Assembly: GCA_900544305.1 (NCBI GenBank)
Contig: UQUV01000053.1
Span: forward strand, 1 to 17,624
Reading direction: 5' to 3'
DNA from: an uncultured Porphyromonadaceae bacterium
GTDB taxonomy: Bacteria > Bacteroidota > Bacteroidia > Bacteroidales > Muribaculaceae
Length of the DNA stretch: 17,624 bases
Notes under the pieces: generated by a model
Told to the model about the DNA's origin: nothing
The model's database searches: none
The model's input: only the letters and a program-made list of their open reading frames with translations
Program-made: the position numbers and the translations under genes
Part shown: positions 6,340 through 13,778 of the stretch, in pieces
How the letters are laid out: each line of letters opens with the position of its first letter
Position numbering within the stretch: the first letter of the stretch is position 1

Positions 6340-7143
6340 TTATTCAAATGCTATCTTAAGCTGGTCCAAGCAGAAATATCCCGGAGTGTTCATACCCCAC
6401 ATTCCTGAATCGCTGGAATCCATACGGATAAACATATATTTCAGCGGACCTTCCTTGCCAAGAGCGGAAAGGTCAACCACCTGCCAGTCCTTCACCATTA
6501 CCCATTCGCTTTCATTTTCCGAACGATAGTCGGCCAAATAGCAGTCAACCGGGCCAACAACTTCACCCGATGCAGAGTAACCGTAGAACTGAACCTTGAA
6601 CCAGTCGCCGCTTGCAAACTTCGCACTGAAAGCGCTACCATTTTTCATCACATAATAAGAATAGGAACTATTGTTTACACAAACGGATTCCGGAGTAAAG
6701 TTTGTATTACCGTTATTGTATGTAATACGCAACGACGAAGCTTCCGGATCATCCATCGAGTCCATGGTGTTCCAGCAAGCTACAAGATACGGAGTGCCGA
6801 CACCCGAAACACCGCCGCCACTCATCACGTTCCACTGATGTTCCAACCAGTTTCCGTCTGAATAGTCAGCCATATCCTGCGAACGGCTCGGACAGAAACC
6901 GAACCAGTAATTTCCATATTCAGAAGCGACGCCCTGATGTGAGAACTGCACATTCTGGCAAGTCACATCACCCATGTCAGGATTCAAGCATTCTTTCCAC
7001 ACTCCACTTTCATTGTATTCAAATTGAGAATACACCATATCCACTGTCAACGTATTGTCGGGCTCATTTTTGTCGCACGACACAAAAGCGACTGACGACA
7101 GAACAGCCGCACTCATCAATACTTTTCTAAACATCTTACTCAT
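6340..7143 (-). CDS. DUF4465-like lipoprotein
   Basis: A 267-residue protein with a lipoprotein signal peptide (lipobox AFVSC, lipidated Cys23) followed by DKNEPD, so probably anchored in the outer membrane and possibly surface-exposed. The mature part resembles the DUF4465 family of Bacteroidetes: the segment NYWFGFCPSRSQDMADYS, a central GVGTPYLVACW, and the C-terminal SSDSGMWGMNTPGYFCLD before a final beta-strand. The fold is expected to be a carbohydrate-binding-like beta-sandwich. The ligand is unknown. Some relatives may occur in vitamin B12 uptake loci, but no cobalamin gene or riboswitch is seen here. It begins 34 bases after murI, with no promoter visible between, so it is probably co-transcribed. 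A second ATG three codons in would give the same lipobox. Confidence 0.8.
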   Translation of the reverse strand: MSKMFRKVLMSAAVLSSVAFVSCDKNEPDNTLTVDMVYSQFEYNESGVWKECLNPDMGDVTCQNVQFSHQGVASEYGNYWFGFCPSRSQDMADYSDGNWLEHQWNVMSGGGVSGVGTPYLVACWNTMDSMDDPEASSLRITYNNGNTNFTPESVCVNNSSYSYYVMKNGSAFSAKFASGDWFKVQFYGYSASGEVVGPVDCYLADYRSENESEWVMVKDWQVVDLSALGKEGPLKYMFIRMDSSDSGMWGMNTPGYFCLDQLKIAFE

Positions 7144-7177
7144 AACACTTTTATTTTATCATTTCAATTTTTCTGCT

Positions 7178-8002
7178 TTAAACCAGTTCTATCTGTTCTA
7201 CTTCTACCGGCTCGTCAAGAAACACGGAAGCCATCGAACAGAATTTTTCAGCCGACTCGGTTGTCAGATAACGGCAACTGCCACCCTTTCCGCAACGTTC
7301 GTCCATTTCCGGATGGCGGCGCAAATAATCCTTCAGACTTTCGGCTATGATATGGCCCTGACGGATAACGGTCACGCCTTCCGGCATATATTTCATGATT
7401 TTGGAATACAGCAACGGATAGTGGGTACAGCCCAGAATGACGGTATCAATGCCCTTTGACTGAGCAAAAAGTTCACGGACATATTTTTCCACAAAATAAT
7501 CGGCCCCGTCAGAATTCGATTCCTGATATTCAACCAAAGGCACCCACATCGGACACGCCTGTCCGTAAGTGCGGAACGAAGGATACATCTTTTCAATCTC
7601 CATTGGATAGCTCTGGCTCTGAATTGTACCGGCAGTTCCCAATATGCCGACTTCGCCGCTTTTCGACACTTCGCCAAGCATCTCCACCGTCGGACGGATA
7701 ATGCCAAGCACCCTGCGCTTTGGATCAATTTTAGGCAAATCGTTCTGCTGGATAGTACGCAAAGCCTTCGCCGAAGCCGTATTGCAAGCCAGAATAACCA
7801 ACTGGCAACCTTGACTGAAAAGATAGCGTACAGCCTGTAGCGTAAACTTGTAGACAACGTCAAACGAGCGGCTGCCATAAGGCGCACGCGCATTGTCACC
7901 TAAATAGATATAATCATATTCGGGCAAACTTTTTCTGATTTCTGACAAGATGGTCAAACCGCCGTAACCCGAATCAAACACTCCTATCGGTCCTGTTTTC
8001 AT
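7178..8002 (-). CDS. murI: glutamate racemase
   Basis: A 274-residue enzyme that converts L-glutamate to D-glutamate for peptidoglycan synthesis in the cytoplasm. Family signatures are all present: D10 in GPIGVFDSGYGGLT, APYGSRS after YLGDNAR, catalytic C73 in LACNTASA, and catalytic C192 with H194 in GCTHYPLL. ATG 8002 was chosen because it puts the conserved PIGVFDSG strand at the N-terminus as in other MurI proteins. An in-frame GTG at 8032 would add ten residues that have no counterpart in the family. In many Bacteroides genomes murI follows bamA-ompH genes. Here it is separate and is followed by a DUF4465-like lipoprotein. Promoter elements lie at 8084-8113. Confidence 0.93.
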   Translation of the reverse strand: MKTGPIGVFDSGYGGLTILSEIRKSLPEYDYIYLGDNARAPYGSRSFDVVYKFTLQAVRYLFSQGCQLVILACNTASAKALRTIQQNDLPKIDPKRRVLGIIRPTVEMLGEVSKSGEVGILGTAGTIQSQSYPMEIEKMYPSFRTYGQACPMWVPLVEYQESNSDGADYFVEKYVRELFAQSKGIDTVILGCTHYPLLYSKIMKYMPEGVTVIRQGHIIAESLKDYLRRHPEMDERCGKGGSCRYLTTESAEKFCSMASVFLDEPVEVEQIELV

Positions 8003-8083
8003 AAACATTCCATTCACGCCACCCCTCACCAAACAAGCAAAACGAAGTGGCTTTCATTAAGAAATAAACAAAATTTCAACGGA

Positions 8084-8113
8084 CAAACTTACAAAAAAAT
8101 CCTTGAGTGCAAC
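8084..8113 (-). promoter_or_regulatory. promoter of murI
   Basis: On the minus strand GTTG (8110-8113, three of four matches to TTTG) is followed after 18 bases by TAAGTTTG (8084-8091), an exact TAnnTTTG. The start near 8078 leaves a leader of about 75 nt. The divergent spacer 8003-8342 holds only this promoter, the rmlA -7 box and AT-rich sequence. Confidence 0.5.
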
Positions 8114-8251
8114 GGTTTATTACAAAAAAAGTGCGAAACCCGTCTAAAAAAACGAATCAAAAATTGTCCTGTTTTTCTCAATTTGCAATTTATAAGGTGA
8201 CGAGTTCACTCACAAAATCACATAAAACACGCGTTATCCGGAAAATTTCCG

Positions 8252-8259
8252 TAACTTTG
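8252..8259 (+). promoter_or_regulatory. -7 box of the rml operon
   Basis: TAACTTTG matches TAnnTTTG exactly, with no clear TTTG at -33. The start near 8265 gives a leader of about 80 nt before ATG 8343. The in-frame GTG at 8259 overlaps this box and is therefore unlikely to be a start codon. Confidence 0.45.
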
Positions 8260-8342
8260 TGAAATTGGAGGGTTTTCTCTATGAACACTACTCTGAACAT
8301 AAAAGCAACAACAAGCTACAAAAAACTAAACCAACCAACGAT

Positions 8343-9248
8343 ATGAAAGGAATCGTTTTAGCCGGTGGTTCGGGAACAAGACTTTACCCAATCACAAAAG
8401 GCGTCAGCAAACAGATGCTGCCTGTGTTCGACAAACCGATGATTTATTATCCCATCTCGGTACTGATGATGGCGGGTATCCGCGAAATACTCATCATCTC
8501 CACGCCCTGCGATTTGCCGGGATTCAAACGCCTTTTGGGCGACGGCTCGGATTTCGGTGTGCGCTTTGAATATGCCGAACAACCATCTCCCGACGGACTG
8601 GCCCAGGCATTCCTGATTGGTGAGGAATTTATTGGCAATGACTCGGTCTGCCTGGTTCTGGGTGACAACATATTTCACGGTAACGGACTGACAAAACTGC
8701 TCCACGAAGCCGTATATTCAGCAGAAAAAGAACAAAAAGCCACCGTGTTCGGCTATTGGGTAAGCGACCCTGAACGCTATGGCGTTGCAGAATTCGACAA
8801 CGACGGCAACTGTCTGTCAATCGAAGAGAAACCGGCACAGCCAAAATCCAATTATGCCGTTGTTGGTCTATATTTCTATCCGAATAAAGTCGTTGAAGTA
8901 GCTAAAAGCATCAAGCCGTCGGCTCGCGGAGAACTGGAAATTACATCTGTCAACCAACGTTTCCTCGAAGATAAGGAATTGAAAGTACAGACTTTGGAAC
9001 GTGGCTTTGCTTGGCTCGATACGGGCACACATGATTCTTTGGCTGAAGCGTCCACTTATGTGGAAGTCATCGAAAAGCGTCAGGGACTGAAAATTGCCTG
9101 CCTTGAAGGCATTGCCTTCCGAAAAGGCTGGATTACAGCCGACAAGATGCGAGAGCTCGCCCAGCCGATGATTAAAAACCAGTACGGACAATATCTGCTG
9201 AAGGTTATCGATGAGTTGGAGCGTTACGGAAAAAGTAATCTCGATTAA
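8343..9248 (+). CDS. rmlA: glucose-1-phosphate thymidylyltransferase
   Basis: A 301-residue nucleotidyltransferase catalysing the first step of dTDP-L-rhamnose synthesis: dTTP plus glucose-1-phosphate gives dTDP-glucose. The nucleotide-binding signature GGSGTRLYPIT (8-18), K23 in VSKQMLPVFDKP, D108 in LVLGDNIFHG (metal binding), and EEKPAQPKSNYAVVGLYFY are diagnostic of RmlA. ATG 8343 starts directly with MKGIVLAGG as in the family. It is the first of four genes in the order rmlA-C-D-B and lies 16 bases before rmlC. The product dTDP-rhamnose feeds surface polysaccharides. Confidence 0.95.
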   Translation: MKGIVLAGGSGTRLYPITKGVSKQMLPVFDKPMIYYPISVLMMAGIREILIISTPCDLPGFKRLLGDGSDFGVRFEYAEQPSPDGLAQAFLIGEEFIGNDSVCLVLGDNIFHGNGLTKLLHEAVYSAEKEQKATVFGYWVSDPERYGVAEFDNDGNCLSIEEKPAQPKSNYAVVGLYFYPNKVVEVAKSIKPSARGELEITSVNQRFLEDKELKVQTLERGFAWLDTGTHDSLAEASTYVEVIEKRQGLKIACLEGIAFRKGWITADKMRELAQPMIKNQYGQYLLKVIDELERYGKSNLD

Positions 9249-9264
9249 TTTTGACATAAACAAT

Positions 9265-9834
9265 ATGGAAGTAATCAAAACAAACATAGAGGGCGTGGTA
9301 ATTATCGAACCGCGCATTTTCCGCGATGAGCGGGGATATTTTTTTGAATCATTCTCACAACGCGAATTCCAGGAAAAAGTGTGCAACACGGTGTTCGTAC
9401 AGGACAATGAAAGCAAGTCAAGCTACGGCGTGCTTCGCGGTCTGCATTTCCAGAAACCGCCTTATGCACAGTCAAAACTGGTGCGCGTCATCAAAGGTGC
9501 CGTGCTCGACGTGGCAGTCGACATCCGCAAGGGTTCTCCGACATTCGGACAGCATGTGGCCGTTGAACTGACTGAGGACAACCACCGCCAGTTCTTCATT
9601 CCGCGCGGCTTTGCCCACGGCTTCAGCGTGCTTACCGATGAAGTGATTTTCCAATACAAGTGCGACAACTTCTATGCCCCGCAATCGGAAGGCGCACTCG
9701 CATGGGACGATCCTGACCTCGGCATCGACTGGCGTCTGCCGGCCGAAAAGGTGATTCTTTCTGAAAAAGACCGCCACCACAGCCGCCTGAAAGACGCTGA
9801 TTGGCTGTTTGACTTTAACGAAAAACTTTATTAA
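9265..9834 (+). CDS. rmlC: dTDP-4-dehydrorhamnose 3,5-epimerase
   Basis: A 189-residue cupin-fold epimerase acting on dTDP-4-keto-6-deoxyglucose at C3 and C5. The catalytic His61 is in VLRGLHFQ, followed by PPYAQSKLVRVIKGAVLDVAVD. The second conserved block is FFIPRGFAHGFSVL (His118), and Tyr131 in FQYKCDNFYAP fits the catalytic tyrosine. WDDPDLGIDW near 147-156 is also a family mark. ATG 9265 is used because it begins the conserved N-terminus, and the longer frame would overlap rmlA. It is followed after only 3 bases by rmlD. No SD precedes it. Confidence 0.95.
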   Translation: MEVIKTNIEGVVIIEPRIFRDERGYFFESFSQREFQEKVCNTVFVQDNESKSSYGVLRGLHFQKPPYAQSKLVRVIKGAVLDVAVDIRKGSPTFGQHVAVELTEDNHRQFFIPRGFAHGFSVLTDEVIFQYKCDNFYAPQSEGALAWDDPDLGIDWRLPAEKVILSEKDRHHSRLKDADWLFDFNEKLY

Positions 9835-9837
9835 ACG

Positions 9838-10707
9838 ATGAATATACTTGTAACCGGCGCAAACGGACAACTCGGCAACGAAATGCGTATCGTTGCAAAA
9901 AACAGCGCCGACAACTACATTTTTACCGACGTAGCGGAACTCGACATCACCAATGCCGAAGCAGTGGAAAAGATGGTAATGGACAATGACGTGAAAATCA
10001 TCATCAACTGCGCCGCCTATACAAACGTCGACAAGGCAGAGGACGACAGCGAATTTGCTGAAATCCTCAACGCAAAGGCTGCCGAAAATCTGGCAGTGGC
10101 AATGAAGAAGAACGATGGTCTGCTCGTTCACGTGTCAACCGACTATGTGTTCGGCGGAACAAAGAACAACACACCTTGCAAGGAAGACGAACCGGCCAAC
10201 CCGACAGGTGTCTACGGCGTGACAAAACTTCACGGCGAACAGGCAATCATTGCTTCCGGCTGCCGCCACATCATCATCCGCACGGCTTGGCTCTACAGCG
10301 AATTCGGAAAGAACTTCCTGAAAACGATGCTCAACCTTACGGCAACGAAACCTCAGTTAAAAGTGGTGTTCGACCAGGTGGGCACACCGACTTATGCCTA
10401 CGACCTTGCGCTCGCCATCTTCGACATCGTTGAAAACCGCAAGTACGAAGGCAACGACGGCATTTACCACTACTCCAACGAAGGTGTATGCTCGTGGTTC
10501 GACTTCACAAAGATGATAGCCGAATATGCAGGCAACACGCAATGCGACATTCAGCCTTGCCACAGCGACGAATTCCCGTCGAAGGTAGTGCGCCCGAGCT
10601 ATTCCGTGCTCGACAAGACAAAAATCAAAGCCACTTTCGGCACCGTTGTCCCCTACTGGACCGACTCGCTGAAAGTTTGTATGAACAACCTAAGAAACAT
10701 GGAATAA
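9838..10707 (+). CDS. rmlD: dTDP-4-dehydrorhamnose reductase
   Basis: A 289-residue short-chain dehydrogenase that reduces dTDP-4-keto-L-rhamnose to dTDP-L-rhamnose, the last step of the pathway. The cofactor-binding loop GANGQLG (7-13), the segment STDYVFGG (100-107), and the catalytic Y126-K130 pair in YGVTKLHGE are present. PTYAYDLA and the C-terminal RPSYSVLDKTK fit RmlD. It comes third in the operon although it acts last. Its stop overlaps the rmlB start by one base (TAATG), which implies coupled translation. Confidence 0.95.
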   Translation: MNILVTGANGQLGNEMRIVAKNSADNYIFTDVAELDITNAEAVEKMVMDNDVKIIINCAAYTNVDKAEDDSEFAEILNAKAAENLAVAMKKNDGLLVHVSTDYVFGGTKNNTPCKEDEPANPTGVYGVTKLHGEQAIIASGCRHIIIRTAWLYSEFGKNFLKTMLNLTATKPQLKVVFDQVGTPTYAYDLALAIFDIVENRKYEGNDGIYHYSNEGVCSWFDFTKMIAEYAGNTQCDIQPCHSDEFPSKVVRPSYSVLDKTKIKATFGTVVPYWTDSLKVCMNNLRNME

Positions 10708-11852
10708 TGAGCAACTTCAAAAGAAATATCATCATCACCGGCGGTGCCGGCTTCATCGGCTCACACGTTGTACGTCTTTTCGTCAACAAATATCCCGATT
10801 ATCATATCATCAACCTCGACAAACTGACCTACGCCGGCAACCTTGCCAACCTCAAGGACATTGAGGACAAGCCGAACTACACGTTCGTAAAGGCCGACAT
10901 CTGCGATTTCGACACTATCCTATCGCTAATGAAGGAGCACAACGTTGACGGCATCATCCACCTGGCAGCTGAAAGCCACGTCGACCGTTCCATCAAGGAC
11001 CCGTTCACTTTCGCACGCACCAATGTGATGGGAACGCTGAGCCTGCTCCAGGCAGCGAAACTCTACTGGGAATCGCTACCTGAAAAATACGAAGGCAAGC
11101 GCTTCTACCACATCTCCACCGACGAAGTCTACGGCGCATTGGAAATGACGAATCCGGAAGGCATCAAGCCGCCGTTCTCTACCACAGCCTCTTCATCGGA
11201 ACACCACCTCGCCTACGGCAAGGACTTCTTCTACGAAGACACGAAATACAACCCGCACAGCCCGTATTCAGCTTCAAAGGCATCGAGCGACCACTTTGTG
11301 CGTGCCTTCCACGACACTTACGGCATGCCGACCATCGTGACCAACTGCTCGAACAACTATGGACCTTATCAGTTCCCTGAAAAGCTGATTCCGCTGTTCA
11401 TCAACAATATCCGCCAGCGCAAGCCGCTTCCGGTTTACGGCAAAGGCGAAAACGTTCGCGACTGGCTCTATGTAGTTGACCACGCACGCGCCATCGACCT
11501 GATATTCCATGAAGGTAAGGTAGCCGAAACCTACAACATCGGCGGCTTCAACGAATGGAAGAACATCGACATCATCAAGGTAGTAATCAACACTGTTGAC
11601 CGTCTGCTCGGCCGTAAGGAAGGCGAGGACATGGACCTCATCACCTACGTTACCGACCGTGCCGGCCACGACATGCGCTACGCCATCGACTCCACCAAGC
11701 TTCAGAAAGAGCTCGGTTGGGAACCGTCGCTCCAATTCGAGGAAGGCATCGAAAAAACCGTACGCTGGTACCTCGACAACCAGGAATGGATGGACAACAT
11801 CACCTCCGGCGACTACGAAAAGTATTACGAGGAAATGTATCGAAACAGATAA
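10707..11852 (+). CDS. rmlB: dTDP-glucose 4,6-dehydratase
   Basis: A 381-residue extended short-chain dehydrogenase using tightly bound NAD to turn dTDP-glucose into dTDP-4-keto-6-deoxyglucose, the second step of the pathway. It shows the NAD loop GGAGFIGSH (12-20), DKLTYAGNL, AAESHVDRS, the catalytic triad region STDEVYG (D139, E140), and Y187-K191 in YSASKASSDH. It is somewhat longer than the common 350-360 residues because of an insertion around 155-182 (SSSEHHLAYGKDFFYED region) before the catalytic Tyr. ATG 10707 overlaps the rmlD stop and begins just before the NAD-binding strand. A strong terminator follows. Confidence 0.95.
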   Translation: MSNFKRNIIITGGAGFIGSHVVRLFVNKYPDYHIINLDKLTYAGNLANLKDIEDKPNYTFVKADICDFDTILSLMKEHNVDGIIHLAAESHVDRSIKDPFTFARTNVMGTLSLLQAAKLYWESLPEKYEGKRFYHISTDEVYGALEMTNPEGIKPPFSTTASSSEHHLAYGKDFFYEDTKYNPHSPYSASKASSDHFVRAFHDTYGMPTIVTNCSNNYGPYQFPEKLIPLFINNIRQRKPLPVYGKGENVRDWLYVVDHARAIDLIFHEGKVAETYNIGGFNEWKNIDIIKVVINTVDRLLGRKEGEDMDLITYVTDRAGHDMRYAIDSTKLQKELGWEPSLQFEEGIEKTVRWYLDNQEWMDNITSGDYEKYYEEMYRNR

Positions 11853-11871
11853 ACAACAATTGCATTATAGG

Positions 11872-11902
11872 ATAGCGGAGTTAAAAAGCTCCGCTATTTT
11901 TG
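11872..11902 (+). terminator. strong terminator of the rml operon
   Basis: ATAGCGGAG (11872-11880) pairs perfectly with CTCCGCTAT (11889-11897) across an 8-nt loop, followed by a T run. It lies 19 bases after the rmlB stop. Confidence 0.87.
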
Positions 11903-11914
11903 TATATAAACGAA

Positions 11915-11963
11915 AATAGCAGGAAAGAAGAAAAAAATCTCGATTCTCCCCTTTCCTGCTATT
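11915..11963 (-). terminator. 13-bp perfect inverted repeat, possible leftward terminator
   Basis: AATAGCAGGAAAG (11915-11927) pairs with CTTTCCTGCTATT (11951-11963) across 23 bases. On the minus strand TTTT follows the stem, so it could stop leftward transcripts entering the rml operon. The long loop and the 440-base distance from the nearest upstream minus-strand terminator make this uncertain. Confidence 0.4.
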
Positions 11964-12397
11964 CCAATTCACTATTACCCTTGTAACAACAACTAAGATT
12001 TTTATTTAATAGCACATTATCATCGGCTAAGGAATCCGACAATAATGGTAACACTACTTTAATCCTATTTTTTAGCTGTGACAAAAGTAACATATATTAT
12101 TCTCTTCAGATAATTATTTTCTATGTTTTGCAACACAAATAGGTATATACATAAAAAAAGTTACTAATCTCACGACTAATAACCTTCTCACCTTAAAATT
12201 TAATACCATGAAAAACTGGTACAAAGATATAGTATTATGTTTTACAACATACTTTTTTCACCAACTTTTTTCATCGTATAAACAAAGTTTAAACGCGGTT
12301 TACATTTTTTCACCACATTTATTCCCGAAATAACAAAATTATAACAAACACGCACTTCTCATTGCATTTTGCTACGCATTAAAACATCGTGCAGAAA
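11964..12397. other. AT-rich stretch without a supported gene
   Basis: Between the rml operon and the terminator of the OmpA-family gene I see no protein family, tRNA or known RNA. It holds a plus-strand reading frame for a 41-residue peptide (12208-12333, starting MKNWYKDIVL) without an SD or clear promoter. It also has two copies of a TATGTT-(4)-AACA(T/C)A palindrome (12122-12137 and 12236-12251) and two copies of TTTTTTCACCA (12253-12263 and 12305-12315). These may belong to an unrecognised regulatory or RNA element, or may be chance in AT-rich DNA. Confidence 0.4.
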
Positions 12398-12432
12398 TAA
12401 AAAAACAGAGCGATTTATCACAAACCGCCCTG
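12398..12432 (-). terminator. terminator of the OmpA-family gene
   Basis: On the minus strand CAGGGCG pairs with CGCTCTG (one G-U in RNA). The stem continues inwards through GTTT/AAAT to about 11 pairs with a 5-nt loop. Seven T residues follow. It lies 125 bases after the stop codon. Confidence 0.8.
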
Positions 12433-12557
12433 ATTATGTTGGTATGCAATCGGACTCCTATACAAATATGTCTAACCCACTATATTCATAAGGATACATA
12501 CCACTTGCTGTCTAAACTTCCCTAAAGAATTTGACAATTCTGCAAAATTAAATTTAC

Positions 12558-13700
12558 TCAGTGTTGATCAGTATCAATTATGCAAATACAAACCCTATTC
12601 TCTTGTGGAGTAGAAAAAGGTTGTTCTGTATCACCCTTTGAAGAAACAATAATCCGACTGGAAGAAACACCCTTGTCAACCAAGGCCTGTCTCACCGCAT
12701 CGGCACGTTTTCTTGAAATCTTCATATTATAATCAGCCGTACCCGTCTGCTTGTCAGCATATCCGGTAACAAGCACCTTCAAACTTCCATCTTTTTCCAA
12801 CATTTCGACAATTTCATCAACCACCGGCAATTGCGAACTGAGGACCTTTGCAGAATTCAGCGAGAAGATTACATTGCGAGTTATCTTTTCAGCAACAGCC
12901 TCTTCGGCTGGCACATTAGACTCTTTTGCAGCTTCCACCAATGGCATGGCTTCTTCCTGCTTCTGCTCTGCAACAGGCAAAGGAAGCTCTTCTTCAGCAA
13001 CCGGCTGCGGCTGTGATTTCTTATCTTTACCCAATCGAATAGAAACACCACATAGTAAATTAAACTGCCAGTCTGGATTTTCAGCCTTCTTTGAATTGAA
13101 CTTATCGGACAAAATATTTGCATTAGCCTCCAAATTCAAATCCACCCGACTCGAAACACGAAAAGCAACACCTAAACCGCCTCTACCAACAAACGAGAAT
13201 TGATTATCACGCCAAAGATATTGCAGCGCACTCTTGTCAGTACCGGCTATTCCAACCGCTTCATCATTATTAAAAGCGCCATTTCCACCTACACCAAGAA
13301 AGATGTATGGATTGACAACTCTTTTCGGATTATAGGAACTAAAGATATTGGCCAAATCGAACACAGCATCTACATTTCCCTGCAAATAATTAAACTTATA
13401 TGCTTGGAAAGGATAGACAACTGCACCTTTAGCCTGCCATCCGGAAATTCCCACACGCACACCCAACCAATCCAAAGCCTGGTAAGTGGCTGAGATTGCA
13501 GCAGAAGGTGACAACAACTCGTCAAAGGAGCCTTCGCCCAAAGTATAGGCGGCACCTGCCTGCAAATTCAAAGTCCAATGTGGATGGAACTCGTTATCGA
13601 GTTGAGCCTTGGACAAACTTTCAGCATCCTGAGCATTGGCAACATTAGCGCCAACCAACAATGCTGCTCCGAAAATCGACAAAAAATTAAATCTTTTCAT
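12558..13700 (-). CDS. OmpA-family outer-membrane protein
   Basis: A 380-residue protein with signal peptide 1-23 and cleavage before Gln24 (NANAQ-type site). Residues about 38-225 form a predicted eight-strand-like barrel region with repeated amphipathic strands (HWTLNLQAGAAYTLG, WLGVRVGISGW, VDLNLEANANIL). A Pro/Glu-rich linker covers about 228-272. The C-terminal OmpA domain (about 275-375) should bind peptidoglycan: D316 in VTGYAD and R332 in ISRKRADAVRQAL match the two residues that contact diaminopimelate in the family. It anchors the outer membrane to the cell wall. The gene lies downstream of a large lipoprotein gene. A strong terminator hairpin and no visible promoter occupy the 78-base gap, so its expression may depend on read-through or an unrecognised promoter. 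It ends in DTDQH. Confidence 0.88.
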   Translation of the reverse strand: MKRFNFLSIFGAALLVGANVANAQDAESLSKAQLDNEFHPHWTLNLQAGAAYTLGEGSFDELLSPSAAISATYQALDWLGVRVGISGWQAKGAVVYPFQAYKFNYLQGNVDAVFDLANIFSSYNPKRVVNPYIFLGVGGNGAFNNDEAVGIAGTDKSALQYLWRDNQFSFVGRGGLGVAFRVSSRVDLNLEANANILSDKFNSKKAENPDWQFNLLCGVSIRLGKDKKSQPQPVAEEELPLPVAEQKQEEAMPLVEAAKESNVPAEEAVAEKITRNVIFSLNSAKVLSSQLPVVDEIVEMLEKDGSLKVLVTGYADKQTGTADYNMKISRKRADAVRQALVDKGVSSSRIIVSSKGDTEQPFSTPQENRVCICIIDTDQH

Positions 13701-13715
13701 AAGCGGTTATTTTTA

Positions 13716-13750
13716 AGAAAAAGAGCGCGCTCTTTAGGCAAGCGCGCTCT
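13716..13750 (-). terminator. terminator between the large lipoprotein and OmpA-family genes
   Basis: On the minus strand AGAGCGCGCT pairs perfectly with AGCGCGCTCT (13722-13750) across 9 bases, followed by TTTTTC. It begins 28 bases after the lipoprotein stop and ends about 20 bases before the OmpA-family ATG, so it lies where that gene's own promoter would be expected. Confidence 0.8.
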
Positions 13751-13778
13751 AATTGAACAAGAAACTATTTATCAGTAA

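Noticed and set aside
6340..7143. Cobalamin riboswitch or B12 uptake locus around the DUF4465-like gene
   Set aside because: Only 34 bases separate it from murI, too short for a riboswitch, and no B12 transport gene is in the window.
8003..8032. Longer glutamate racemase starting at GTG 8032
   Set aside because: It would add ten residues unlike the family N-terminus, and the ATG at 8002 gives the normal start.
8259..8342. Longer RmlA starting at GTG 8259
   Set aside because: The codon overlaps the -7 box TAACTTTG, and the added 28 residues are not part of the family.
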